From CALHVX01 sp964640725 (lineage in GTDB: Bacteria; Pseudomonadota; Gammaproteobacteria; Pseudomonadales; Azotimanducaceae), in the NCBI GenBank assembly GCA_964640725.1, contig CAZXIJ010000015.1:46136-110135 (forward strand): a stretch of DNA of 64,000 bases, read 5' to 3'. The stretch's first letter is position 1. Each line of letters starts with the position of its first letter. Of the stretch, positions 35,588-43,450 are shown one piece after another. The notes under the pieces are model-generated. The model was given only the letters and a program-made list of their open reading frames with translations. It did not search any database and had not been told where the DNA came from. Both the position numbers and the translations under genes were made by a program.

Positions 35588-35732
35588 GCAACGCCTCGGC
35601 AACGCCTCGNNNNNNNNNNNNNNNNNNNNNNNNNNNNNNNNNNNNNNNNNNNNNNNNNNNNNNNNNNNNNNNNNNNNNNNNNNNNNNNNNNNNNNNNNNN
35701 NNNNNNNNNGGCAACGCCTCGGCAACGCCTCG
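35587..35732. repeat. 11-bp tandem repeat (GGCAACGCCTC) interrupted by assembly gap
   Basis: Two units of GGCAACGCCTC plus one base stand on each side of the N-run (35587-35609 and 35710-35732), identical in sequence. The assembler apparently stopped on entering the same repeat from both sides, so the true array is probably longer than four units. The first base overlaps the acyl-CoA dehydrogenase stop codon. Confidence 0.8.
35610..35709. other. Assembly gap (100 N)
   Basis: Exactly 100 undetermined bases, the usual placeholder for a gap of unknown length. Both edges lie in the same tandem repeat, so the gap probably hides more repeat units, and possibly other sequence. Confidence 0.98.
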
Positions 35733-35760
35733 CGCCAACCGTCGTTCAGTCGGTTGGCGC
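35732..35760. terminator. Hairpin at the end of the SPFH-RHH operon
   Basis: Perfect 10-bp inverted repeat GCGCCAACCG / CGGTTGGCGC with a 9-base loop that contains the stop codon of the ribbon-helix-helix gene. It lies between convergent transcription units, so it could terminate both. On the plus strand it is followed by TTCT only; rho-independence is uncertain. Confidence 0.55.
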
Positions 35761-35952
35761 TTCTCCGCCCGGCGCCGGATCTTCCGCGTCCGGCGCAGCT
35801 TCCGCTGGCCAGCGCCCAGCGTCGCGCAGCGACTGGCGCAGCAGATATTCCAGCTGCGCGTTCAGGCTCCGCAGCTCATCATCAGCATAGCGCTGCAGTG
35901 CCGCGAATAGCTCAGCGTCAATACGGAGCGCGAACGGTTTGCGTTTCGCCAT
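35746..35952 (-). CDS. Arc/MetJ-type ribbon-helix-helix protein
   Basis: 68 residues from the ATG at 35952. KRKPFALRIDAELFAALQRYADDELRSLNAQLEYLLRQSL matches the ribbon-helix-helix pattern: a short strand (PFALRID) that would contact DNA, helix A (AELFAALQRYAD), a turn, and helix B (SLNAQLEYLLRQSL). The C-terminal 25 residues are acidic and proline-rich. It lies 11 bp after the SPFH gene, and a matching inverted repeat sits in that operon's promoter region. No toxin partner is seen. It is most likely an autoregulator or an accessory protein of the SPFH protein. Confidence 0.82.
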   Translation of the reverse strand: MAKRKPFALRIDAELFAALQRYADDELRSLNAQLEYLLRQSLRDAGRWPAEAAPDAEDPAPGGEAPTD

Positions 35953-35963
35953 GGCGCGCAGCG

Positions 35964-36848
35964 CTAGCTGTACAGGGTGCCGGTGTTGACGATCGGCTGG
36001 GTTTCCTGATCGCTGCACAGCACCACGAGCAGATTGCTCACCATACTGGCCTTGCGCTCATCATCCAGCGCCACGATCTCGTCCCGCTCGAGCTGGCTGA
36101 GCGCCATTTCCACCATGCCCACGGCACCGGCCACGATCTGCTCCCGGGCAGCGATGATCGCGCTCGCCTGCTGGCGTCGCAGCATGGCCCCCGCAATTTC
36201 CGGCGCGTAGGCCAGATGGCTGATGCGCGCCTCGATCACCTCGACGCCAGCCTGCTCCAGCCGAGCCTGGATTTCGCCTTTGAGCGCTTCGGCAATCTGC
36301 AGCGGATCGCTGCGCAGGGACAGTTCACCGTCCGCCTCTGACCCTTCGTAGGGATAAGTTGTGGCAAGGTTGCGCAAAGCAGACTCGCTCTGGATCGTGA
36401 CGAACTCTTCGTAGTCGTCTACCTCAAACACCGCCTCGGCCGTGTCGATGACGCGCCACACCACAATCGTCGCGATCTCGATGGGGCTGCCCGAAGAATC
36501 GTTCACCTTCAGCTTGCCGCTTTCAAAATTGCGAACCCGCAGCGATACCTTGCGCTTCTGGTAGAGCGGGTTGGCCCAGCGCAGGCCGGGCTCCTTGGCG
36601 GTACCGACATATTTTCCGAACAGCTGCAGCACCTTGGCTTCGTTCGGGTTGACCAGGAACAGCCCCACGGCCAGAAAAACGGTCAGGATGATGCCGGGCA
36701 CGCCAATGGCGGGCGCGCCGCCGATAAAGCTGAAGAGCGAGAACGCGCCAACGACCAGCACCACGACGAGCATGATGTAGCCAGAGACCGGGCGCGCGAT
36801 AATTTCGCGCTGCAGCTGGGACGGGGCGGAGTTGGGATTGGGGGCCAT
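35964..36848 (-). CDS. SPFH/band-7 domain membrane protein
   Basis: 294 residues with two adjacent membrane segments (about residues 23-45 and 48-67), then an SPFH domain: VNPNEAKVLQLFGKYVGTAKEPGLRWANP, FESGKLKVNDSSGSPIEIATIVVWRVID, ALRNLATTYPYE, EIQARLEQAGVEVIEARISHLAYAPEIAGAMLRRQQASAIIAAR. Such proteins form large rings that organise membrane microdomains or modulate proteases. The ATG at 36848 follows an A/T-rich region with a promoter-like sequence. It is first in a two-gene operon with the ribbon-helix-helix gene. Confidence 0.93.
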   Translation of the reverse strand: MAPNPNSAPSQLQREIIARPVSGYIMLVVVLVVGAFSLFSFIGGAPAIGVPGIILTVFLAVGLFLVNPNEAKVLQLFGKYVGTAKEPGLRWANPLYQKRKVSLRVRNFESGKLKVNDSSGSPIEIATIVVWRVIDTAEAVFEVDDYEEFVTIQSESALRNLATTYPYEGSEADGELSLRSDPLQIAEALKGEIQARLEQAGVEVIEARISHLAYAPEIAGAMLRRQQASAIIAAREQIVAGAVGMVEMALSQLERDEIVALDDERKASMVSNLLVVLCSDQETQPIVNTGTLYS

Positions 36849-36879
36849 GGGCGTTCCTGAACCGATTCAACGATTCAGA

Positions 36880-36908
36880 ATGATATCAAAAAGATATCAG
36901 TTTGTCCC
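36880..36908 (-). promoter_or_regulatory. Candidate promoter with overlapping inverted repeat upstream of the SPFH gene
   Basis: On the minus strand GGGACA (36903-36908), 17 bp, TATCAT (36880-36885) resembles a sigma-70 promoter. A perfect inverted repeat TGATATC-N5-GATATCA (36881-36899) covers the spacer and -10 region; GATATC is also directly repeated at an 11-bp period, about one helix turn. A repressor bound here would block transcription. A further direct repeat CGATTCA (36863-36869, 36871-36877) lies downstream. Confidence 0.5.
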
Positions 36909-36929
36909 GACCACAATACGAAGGCAGCT

Positions 36930-37721
36930 TTACTTTTTGGCAACACCCGGGACCCGGTCCCGCAGAAACACCCAGTCGTACTCCTGCGACTGGGCCTCAC
37001 TGAAGTAGTAGCCACCGCCGTCAAACGCCCGCAGCCCCTTCAGGGTCTTGACCCGCTCGCGCACCATGAAGGCTGCCATGGCGCCCCGCGCCTGCTTGCC
37101 GTAAAAGGACATGAAGCGGTACTTGCCGTCTTTGAGATCCTTGAACTGCACGTTGACCACCTGGGCATTCAGCCGCTCGGGCTGAACCACCGAGAAGTAC
37201 TCGTTGGACGCCAGATTGATCAGGTGGCGCCCGCCCACCTCTGCCAGCGCCTCGTTGAGCGCGTCGGTGACCCGGTCGCCCCAGAACTGATAAAGGTCCT
37301 TGCCGCGGCGATTCTTCAGAGAGGTGCCCATTTCCAGCCGGTAGGGCTGGATCAGGTCGAGGGGTCGCAACAGGCCGTGCAGCCCGGACAGGATCCGCAG
37401 GCGCTTCTGCGCCCAGGTAAAATCTCGCTCGCTGAACTCCGGCGCCTTGAGCCCGTTGTACACGTCTCCGGCGAAGGCCAGGGCCGCGGCTTTGGCGTTG
37501 TCCTGCGAGAAGCGCGGCTGCCAGGACGCGTACCGATCGGCGTTCAGATGCGCCAGCTTGTCCGATATGCCCATCAATTGGCTCAATGCCTGGGGCGAGT
37601 AGCCGCGCAGCTTTTTAATCAGATCGGCAGATTCGTCCAGAAACTGGGGCTGCGAAAACTTGCGCGTTGCCGATGGAGATTCAAAATCCAGGGACTTTGC
37701 GGGGGAAAGCACTGCGAGCAT
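36930..37721 (-). CDS. yaaA: Peroxide stress protein YaaA
   Basis: 263 residues, the usual length: MLAVLSPAKSLDFESP start, LMGISDKLAHLNADRY, FAGDVYNGLKA, LSGLHGLLRPLDLIQPYRLEMGT, NLASNEYFSVV and AFDGGGYYFSEAQSQEYDWVFLRD. YaaA is a DNA-binding protein of the DUF328 family that limits intracellular iron and oxidative DNA damage during hydrogen peroxide stress in E. coli. It is a single gene, divergent from sapC. Confidence 0.96.
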   Translation of the reverse strand: MLAVLSPAKSLDFESPSATRKFSQPQFLDESADLIKKLRGYSPQALSQLMGISDKLAHLNADRYASWQPRFSQDNAKAAALAFAGDVYNGLKAPEFSERDFTWAQKRLRILSGLHGLLRPLDLIQPYRLEMGTSLKNRRGKDLYQFWGDRVTDALNEALAEVGGRHLINLASNEYFSVVQPERLNAQVVNVQFKDLKDGKYRFMSFYGKQARGAMAAFMVRERVKTLKGLRAFDGGGYYFSEAQSQEYDWVFLRDRVPGVAKK

Positions 37722-37823
37722 GGGCGGAGAATCGATAGAATGCGGGCTGGCCGTCAGTGTATCGGGACCCGATGAACTGCGCGAGAGCCAGCCTGCAACC
37801 CAAGACCCACACTAGAGAACGCC

Positions 37824-38600
37824 ATGTCTGACCAAAGCCCCGACGCCCCGCTGACCGGAGAGGTTAAGCTCGAAGGCTCTGTTTACCTCTACGACCAGCC
37901 GGAACTGCTGTCCTGGCAAACCCACGGCAAGCTGGGCATCAGCCAAACCGCGGATCGCTTTGGCTTCGCCCGGAACGCGCGGCTGGTGCCCCTGGTGTTT
38001 TCGGAGATCCCGTCAGCTCAAAAACATTTCCCGGTGGTGTTCACGGAACTCGACAATCCAGCGCCCTGCGCCGTGGTCGGCGTTCTGGAGGACCGCAACC
38101 TGTTTGTGGACGCGGATGGCGAGTGGCGCGACGGCGCCTACGTGCCAGGGTATCTGCGCCGCTACCCGTTCGCGCTGGCCCGTCGCTCCGAGGATCAATT
38201 TTCGGTCGTCATCGACCGGTCTGCCGCCATGATCTCAGACACCCCGGAGCTGCCGTTCTTTGACGGCGAAAAGGCCACGGAAACCACCGACCAGATGGTG
38301 GAGTTCTGCCGGCAGTACGACGCTGCGAACCGGGAAACCAAAAGCTTCTGCCAGAAGCTGAAGGCGCTCGACCTGCTGACGCCCCAGCAGGTGACCCGGC
38401 AGCCCGAAGGCACGGACGAGCCGGAGGTCATGGCCCAGTACACCTCCGTCGACACCGACAAGCTTCAGGCGCTGTCCGAAACTGATCTCGCGGCGCTCCA
38501 TCAGAACGGCTACCTGGCATCGATCTACGCGCACGTTTTCTCCCTGGAAAACTGGAACCGGCTGCTGGAAATGCATGCGGCCGAAGAAGATCAGACTTAG
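37824..38600 (+). CDS. SapC family protein
   Basis: 258 residues: KLGISQTADRFGFARNARLVPLVFSEI, FPVVFTELDNPAPCAVVGVLEDRNLFVDADGEWRDGAYVPGYLRRYPF and SASIYAHVFSLENWNRLLE-like C-terminus match the SapC family, originally named for a Campylobacter S-layer-associated gene. In proteobacteria it typically neighbours TonB-dependent receptors, as it does here (receptor 296 bp downstream). No signal peptide is visible. Function unproven. Confidence 0.9.
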   Translation: MSDQSPDAPLTGEVKLEGSVYLYDQPELLSWQTHGKLGISQTADRFGFARNARLVPLVFSEIPSAQKHFPVVFTELDNPAPCAVVGVLEDRNLFVDADGEWRDGAYVPGYLRRYPFALARRSEDQFSVVIDRSAAMISDTPELPFFDGEKATETTDQMVEFCRQYDAANRETKSFCQKLKALDLLTPQQVTRQPEGTDEPEVMAQYTSVDTDKLQALSETDLAALHQNGYLASIYAHVFSLENWNRLLEMHAAEEDQT

Positions 38601-38623
38601 CGCTTCTCGGGCCTGCAAACCCG

Positions 38624-38653
38624 GCAGGACGGGATCCGTAAATCCCGTCCTGC
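38624..38653 (+). terminator. Hairpin after sapC
   Basis: Perfect 11-bp inverted repeat GCAGGACGGGA / TCCCGTCCTGC with an 8-base loop (TCCGTAAA), 23 bp after the sapC stop. There is no following T-run, so it may be a rho-dependent terminator or an RNA-stabilising stem separating sapC from the receptor gene. Confidence 0.6.
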
Positions 38654-38896
38654 GAAACGCTGCGGAAAAGATTCAGTATTTTCCGAATCATTTAGACACA
38701 GATTAGAAACACGTTTATTCCCATATATTTCAGACACTTGCATAATTTCTGCCACCTCGTCCGGCCATAATTCCCTCTCTGACGAAATATTTTTCATTTT
38801 TCTTTCATTATTAGCGGAGGGGTCAGGCTCGCTATCCGTCTAGAAGGTGTCGACCGAACTTAATGCCGGTCACACACCTATAGGGGATTGAAAACC
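38654..38896 (+). promoter_or_regulatory. A/T-rich leader region of the TonB-receptor gene
   Basis: The ~165 bases after the sapC hairpin are distinctly A/T-rich (TATATTTC, TTGCATAATTT, AAATATTTTTCATTTTTC), unlike the G+C-rich genes around them, consistent with a strong promoter and upstream elements. TTGCAT and CATAAT hexamers are present but their spacing is not canonical, so no transcription start is assigned. Confidence 0.45.
38845..38879 (+). promoter_or_regulatory. Imperfect stem-loop in the TonB-receptor 5' leader
   Basis: AGGTGTCGACCG pairs with CGGTCACACACCT (one-base bulge) around a 10-base loop ending just before the ribosome site AGGGG and 17 bases before the ATG. It could stabilise the mRNA or control translation. 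Confidence 0.4.
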
Positions 38897-41791
38897 ATGT
38901 GGAAGAGAAATCCATTGTCGCTGGCAGTTGCCACGGCACTCGGAGTCACATCTCTGCCCGCCGTCAGCTTTGCAGCTGAAGACGACGCAGTGATCGAAGA
39001 AGTGATCGTGACCGGTTCACGCATCAAGAACAGCAACCTTGTCAGCTCCAGCCCGGTGACGACCGTTGGCGCCGAAGAGCTGATCCTGCAGGGCACGGTT
39101 CGCGTTGAAGACATGCTGCGGAACCTGCCGCAGGTCTACTCCGACCAGAACACCACCCAGTCCAACGGCGCGACCGGTACCGCAACGATTAACCTGCGGA
39201 ACCTCGGCCCGGAGCGGACCCTGGTGCTGGTTAACGGCCGTCGTCTGCCTGCGGGCTCTCCGCTGGCTGGCGGCATCGGCGCTGACATCAACCAGATTCC
39301 TGGCGCGATGATCGAGAACGTCGAGATCCTGACCGGCGGCGCGTCTGCCACCTACGGTTCTGATGCTGTCGCCGGCGTTGTCAACTTCCAGATGAAGGAC
39401 GACTTCGAAGGCGTCCAGATCGACGCCCAGTTCAGCCAGTACAACCACAACAGCGACAACAGCCGCATCCAGCGCATTGTTCGCGACACGGGCTTTGAGA
39501 CCGCTGACGGCTCCAATACCGACGGCGACATCTCGGACTTCAGCATCGTGATTGGTGGCAACATCGACAACGGTCGCGGCAACATCACAGCCTATGCCAG
39601 CTACCGCGACATCGACGCGGTCACCCAGAGCGAGCGAGACTACAGCTCCTGTGCGCTGAACAACCAGGGCACCGGTTGCTTTGGTTCCAGCACCATCCCG
39701 CAGGGCCGCATCACCGACTTCGGTGTGAACGACCGGAACTTTGACTTCATCGTCAACGGTACCGACTTCCAAGACCGTGACGGCGAGCTCTACAACTACG
39801 CGCCGCTGAACTACTTCCAGCGCCCCGATGAGCGCTACACGGCCGGTGTCTTTGCACACTACGACATCACCGACCAGGCGGAGATCTACACTGAACTGAT
39901 GTTCATGGACGATCGCAGCGTGGCGCAGATCGCACCGTCCGGCGCGTTCTTCATCACCAACACGATCCCCTGTGGCAATCCACTCCTGTCCGCGCAGCAA
40001 TTTGATGCGCTCTGTGGCCAGGATGGACTCACCACCGATGATGTGCAGACCGCCTATATTGGCCGCCGTAACGTCGAAGGCGGACCGCGTCAGCAGGACC
40101 TCCGTCACACCTCCTTCCGGGGCGTGTTCGGGGTTCGCGGTGACATCAATGAGGCCTGGAGCTATGACCTGTTCGGTCAGTACTCCGAGGTCAGCATGGA
40201 AAACACGTACCTGAACGACCTGTCTATCACCCGCATCGGCCGGGCCCTGGACGCGGTTGACGACGGCAGCGGCAACGTCGTTTGCCGTTCAGTCGTTGAC
40301 GGCAGCGACCCGAACTGTATCCCGTGGAACATCTTCGATTCCAACGGCGTGACGCAGCAGCAGATCGACTACCTGGTATTGCCGCTGTTCGCTCGCGGAA
40401 CCACGGACCAGAAGGTCTTCTCGGGCTACGTCGCGGGCGACCTGGGCGAGTACGGCATCAAGCTGCCGAGCGCTGACAACGGGATCAACGTTGTCGTCGG
40501 TGCTGAGTACCGGAAAGAAAACCTGGACTTCAACCCCGACCAGGGCTTCACCAGCGGTGACGGCGCGGGACAGGGTGGCGCGACTGGTGCCGTATCCGGT
40601 GGCTTTGACGTCACGGAGTTCTTTATTGAGACCGAGATTCCGCTGATCGAAGGCAGGCGCTTCGCTCAAGAGCTGAGCCTGAACCTGGCCTACCGCTACT
40701 CGGACTACTCCACCGGCGTTGAAACCGACACTTTCGGTATCCGTGCTGGCTGGGCCATCAACGATGACGTGAAGCTGCGGGCCAGCTATCAGCGAGCCGT
40801 TCGCGCTGCGAACATCCGCGAGCTGTTCCTGCCCCAGGGCTTCAACCTGTTCGATCTGGACCAGGATCCCTGTGCCGGTGCTCTGGACGCCAACGGACTG
40901 ACCGCAGCAGGCCGCTCTTTCGAAGAATGTGCACGCAGCGGCGTGACTGCCGATCGTTTCGGGGGCATTCCGAACTCGCCGGCAGGCCAGTACAACTTCC
41001 TGCAGGGCGGCAACCCCAACCTCGAGCCGGAAGAAGCTGACACCTACTCCGTGGGCGTGGTCTGGACGCCGGCTTTTGCCGATGGCCTGTCAGTAAGCGT
41101 TGACTACTTTGATATCGAGATCAAAGAAGGCATCAGCAACCTGACCCCTGAGTTCATCCTGAACGAGTGCCTGGACGGCAACACGTCTCAGTGTGGCCTG
41201 GTTCGACGCGGCAACGCCGGCGATCTCTGGATTGGCAGTGACGTCAACAACAGCGGCCGGATCCAGGCCCTGAACGACAACCTGGCGATTGAGCGGGTCA
41301 AGGGCTTCGACGTGGTCGCAGGCTATGACTTCGACATCGGCGATCTCGGCAGTGTCGCGATCAACAACGTGCTGTCGTACATCGACACCTGGGACCAGCA
41401 GGAGCTGGCCGGCGCGCCCGTTGTGGACTGCAAAGGCAAGTGGGGCGGCACCTGTGGCTACCCGACGATCGATCTGCAGAACCAGATGCGCGTGAGCTGG
41501 ACCACCCCGTGGAACGTTACGCTCAGCACCGCATGGCGTCACATCGCTGACGTTGAGGACCTGAACGGCAACCTCGACCTCGGTACCCGTGACTACATCG
41601 ACATGGCTGGTTACTGGGACATCAACGAATACGCGACGATCACCGTCGGTGTGAACAACGTATTCGACCGTGCCCCGCCGATCGCCGGTAACGCTGCTGG
41701 ACCGTCCATTAACGGTAACGGCAACATCTTCCCCGGTGCCTACGATCACCTGGGTCGATACTGGTTCGGTCGTGCGACCTTCAGCTTCTAA
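38897..41791 (+). CDS. TonB-dependent outer-membrane receptor
   Basis: 964 residues from the ATG at 38897. Signal peptide (WKRNPLSLAVATALGVTSLPAVSFA) followed by the TonB-box-like stretch VIEEVIVTGSRI, the plug domain (TVRVEDMLRNLPQVYSDQN, LRNLGPERTLVLVNGRRLP, VEILTGGASATYGSDAVAGVVNF) and a 22-strand barrel with ENLDFNPDQGF, ASYQRAVRAANIRELFLPQGF, NPNLEPEEADTYSVGVVWTP and a C-terminal Phe (RATFSF). Receptors of this type import oligopeptides, sugars or other large substrates. The neighbouring sapC, sulfotransferase and hydroxylase genes give no substrate. Strong terminator follows. Confidence 0.96.
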   Translation: MWKRNPLSLAVATALGVTSLPAVSFAAEDDAVIEEVIVTGSRIKNSNLVSSSPVTTVGAEELILQGTVRVEDMLRNLPQVYSDQNTTQSNGATGTATINLRNLGPERTLVLVNGRRLPAGSPLAGGIGADINQIPGAMIENVEILTGGASATYGSDAVAGVVNFQMKDDFEGVQIDAQFSQYNHNSDNSRIQRIVRDTGFETADGSNTDGDISDFSIVIGGNIDNGRGNITAYASYRDIDAVTQSERDYSSCALNNQGTGCFGSSTIPQGRITDFGVNDRNFDFIVNGTDFQDRDGELYNYAPLNYFQRPDERYTAGVFAHYDITDQAEIYTELMFMDDRSVAQIAPSGAFFITNTIPCGNPLLSAQQFDALCGQDGLTTDDVQTAYIGRRNVEGGPRQQDLRHTSFRGVFGVRGDINEAWSYDLFGQYSEVSMENTYLNDLSITRIGRALDAVDDGSGNVVCRSVVDGSDPNCIPWNIFDSNGVTQQQIDYLVLPLFARGTTDQKVFSGYVAGDLGEYGIKLPSADNGINVVVGAEYRKENLDFNPDQGFTSGDGAGQGGATGAVSGGFDVTEFFIETEIPLIEGRRFAQELSLNLAYRYSDYSTGVETDTFGIRAGWAINDDVKLRASYQRAVRAANIRELFLPQGFNLFDLDQDPCAGALDANGLTAAGRSFEECARSGVTADRFGGIPNSPAGQYNFLQGGNPNLEPEEADTYSVGVVWTPAFADGLSVSVDYFDIEIKEGISNLTPEFILNECLDGNTSQCGLVRRGNAGDLWIGSDVNNSGRIQALNDNLAIERVKGFDVVAGYDFDIGDLGSVAINNVLSYIDTWDQQELAGAPVVDCKGKWGGTCGYPTIDLQNQMRVSWTTPWNVTLSTAWRHIADVEDLNGNLDLGTRDYIDMAGYWDINEYATITVGVNNVFDRAPPIAGNAAGPSINGNGNIFPGAYDHLGRYWFGRATFSF

Positions 41792-41816
41792 GGGAAGTTC
41801 GCAGACCTAACGGTCA

Positions 41817-41846
41817 AAGGGCCAACTTCGGTTGGCCCTTTTTTTT
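41817..41846 (+). terminator. Rho-independent terminator of the TonB-receptor gene
   Basis: Stem AAGGGCCAAC / GTTGGCCCTT with a UUCG tetraloop, followed by an uninterrupted T-run (41839-41846). It lies 26 bp after the receptor stop. This is the clearest intrinsic terminator in the window and suggests strong expression of the receptor. Confidence 0.93.
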
Positions 41847-41887
41847 GCCTACGATTTGGCGGCGTTCCGCTGCAGCGGGAAAGGCCG

Positions 41888-43390
41888 CTAACGCACAAGT
41901 CCCTTAAACCTTGCGCCACGGCCAAGGCTGCGTTGATGGACGGGCTCCCGCACCTGCCCGACGCTGGCCGTCCGCACCCGAGCCCCAGCCGCGATGCCTT
42001 CCAGGCAGGCGACATCCCAGCCGCGTCCCAGAAATTCCAGAACCTGCGTCAGCACCTCTTGCGGCGCCTGCACCAGTTGCTCATAGGACACCGTGCGGAC
42101 CTGCGCGGGGAATTCCGCCAGCCAGGTCGCTGTCAGGCGATCACAGAGTCCCTGGTAGTGCGCGATATCATCAAGGTCGTTGGCCCAGGGGTAGTTTGCC
42201 GACAGTTGCTGAGCGAGCACGGAGATGGCGTTGTCAGCCGGATCCCGTTGCGTGACCAGCACGCGCGCGCCGGGAAACTGCCTGCAGAGCCAGCCTGCGT
42301 ACCAAAGGTTATCGGGCTGCTTGTTCAGCAGCTGGCCAGCGCTGCGGCCGGGAAAACGCTCCGCGAGCATGGCCAGGTAGCCCTGCGCGACGGTCTGGCC
42401 AGCATCGCTGTAGAGCTCCGGCAACGCTGCGGGCAACAGCGCCTGCTCGCTAAAAAACCTCAGCTCCCCGGCCGGCGCCAGCTCCGGGTGGGCGCCCAGC
42501 ATCTGCTCCAGGAGCGTTGAGCCCGACCGGTACAGACCGCACACGAAGATCGGGCCGACATCAGCTGGCGCAGCTCGCTCGGGCTTGTTTGCCTGCCGAG
42601 CGGCATCCAGCACCGCTTCGCAGATGGCTTCCTGCCGAGCGCGCCCGTAAGGCCCTGCACGCCGGCGGCTGAGGGCGTTGCCCAGGGCATAGCAACGCCC
42701 CGCCAGCGGCAAAGCGTCCTGGTCCTCCGCCAGCTTGCCGCGCGCGTAGAGCAGCGTTTCCCGATCCGCAGGAGGCAGCTGGCGCCGCTGCAGCAAGGCG
42801 TCGATGCCTGCCAGGACCTTGCGGGTGTGCGGCGCCCGCGCGTCCTGGTGCCGTTCTCCGTGCGCCAGCCGCGCCAGGGCGTCGGCATGCTCGGGCACGC
42901 GTTCGACCAGTTCGGTCAGCAACTTTCTCGCAGCAGGCCAGTCTCCAACCTCTTCCTTCAGCAACGCCAGGTTGTAAAGCGCAGGCGGGTAGCCCGGCCG
43001 GCAGGCCAGAGCGGTCCTCAGGGCTGCCTCTGCCTCTTCATGACGCTCCAGCTCTCCGAGCAGCACGCTGCGGTTGGCATGCACTTCTTCCGGCTGCTGA
43101 ACCTGGACCGCCAGGGCCCGGTCATAGGCCGCCAGGGCGCCGGTCCGGTCGCCGCTGGCGCGACGGATCAGCGCGTAGTTGTACCAGCCGTCACCGCTGT
43201 CCGGCCAGCGAGCCAGGAACGCTTCGTACACCTCACAGGCATCTGCCCAGCGCGCCTGCGCTCCGAAGGCACGGGCCAGGGCTTCGACCTGCGGCAAGGT
43301 GGCCGCCGGCGGTCCGGTGCGCCTGGCCTCGGCAAGCGCTGCCTGCAGCCGTTCAATGGCCGCGCTACTGGAATCGGAACTGCCCTTCAA
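41888..43390 (-). CDS. TPR-containing sulfotransferase family protein
   Basis: 500 residues. The N-terminal ~250 residues hold at least three TPR-like repeats (WADACEVYEAFLARWPDSGDGWYNYALIRRASGD, HEEAEAALRTALACRPGYPPALYNLALLKEE). The C-terminal half is a PAPS-dependent sulfotransferase domain: phosphosulfate loop FVCGLYRSGSTLLEQMLGAHP near residue 283, then RVLVTQRDPADNAISVL as the 3'-phosphate motif. Acceptor unknown; the TPRs may bind a protein or peptide. TTG start with a weak ribosome site. Divergent (60 bp) from the hydroxylase gene and facing the receptor. Confidence 0.88.
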   Translation of the reverse strand: MKGSSDSSSAAIERLQAALAEARRTGPPAATLPQVEALARAFGAQARWADACEVYEAFLARWPDSGDGWYNYALIRRASGDRTGALAAYDRALAVQVQQPEEVHANRSVLLGELERHEEAEAALRTALACRPGYPPALYNLALLKEEVGDWPAARKLLTELVERVPEHADALARLAHGERHQDARAPHTRKVLAGIDALLQRRQLPPADRETLLYARGKLAEDQDALPLAGRCYALGNALSRRRAGPYGRARQEAICEAVLDAARQANKPERAAPADVGPIFVCGLYRSGSTLLEQMLGAHPELAPAGELRFFSEQALLPAALPELYSDAGQTVAQGYLAMLAERFPGRSAGQLLNKQPDNLWYAGWLCRQFPGARVLVTQRDPADNAISVLAQQLSANYPWANDLDDIAHYQGLCDRLTATWLAEFPAQVRTVSYEQLVQAPQEVLTQVLEFLGRGWDVACLEGIAAGARVRTASVGQVREPVHQRSLGRGARFKGLVR

Positions 43391-43450
43391 AGCTGGCGCT
43401 GACCTTCGTTATCGCGCAGCCTATGCTACACCGCCAGCACGAGTGTTCTC

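Noticed and set aside
35610..35709. N-run as a real feature
   Set aside because: It is a fixed-length assembly placeholder, not sequence.
43391..43450. Bidirectional promoter between sulfotransferase and hydroxylase genes
   Set aside because: 60 bp is enough for promoters, but no convincing -35/-10 pair could be identified on either strand.
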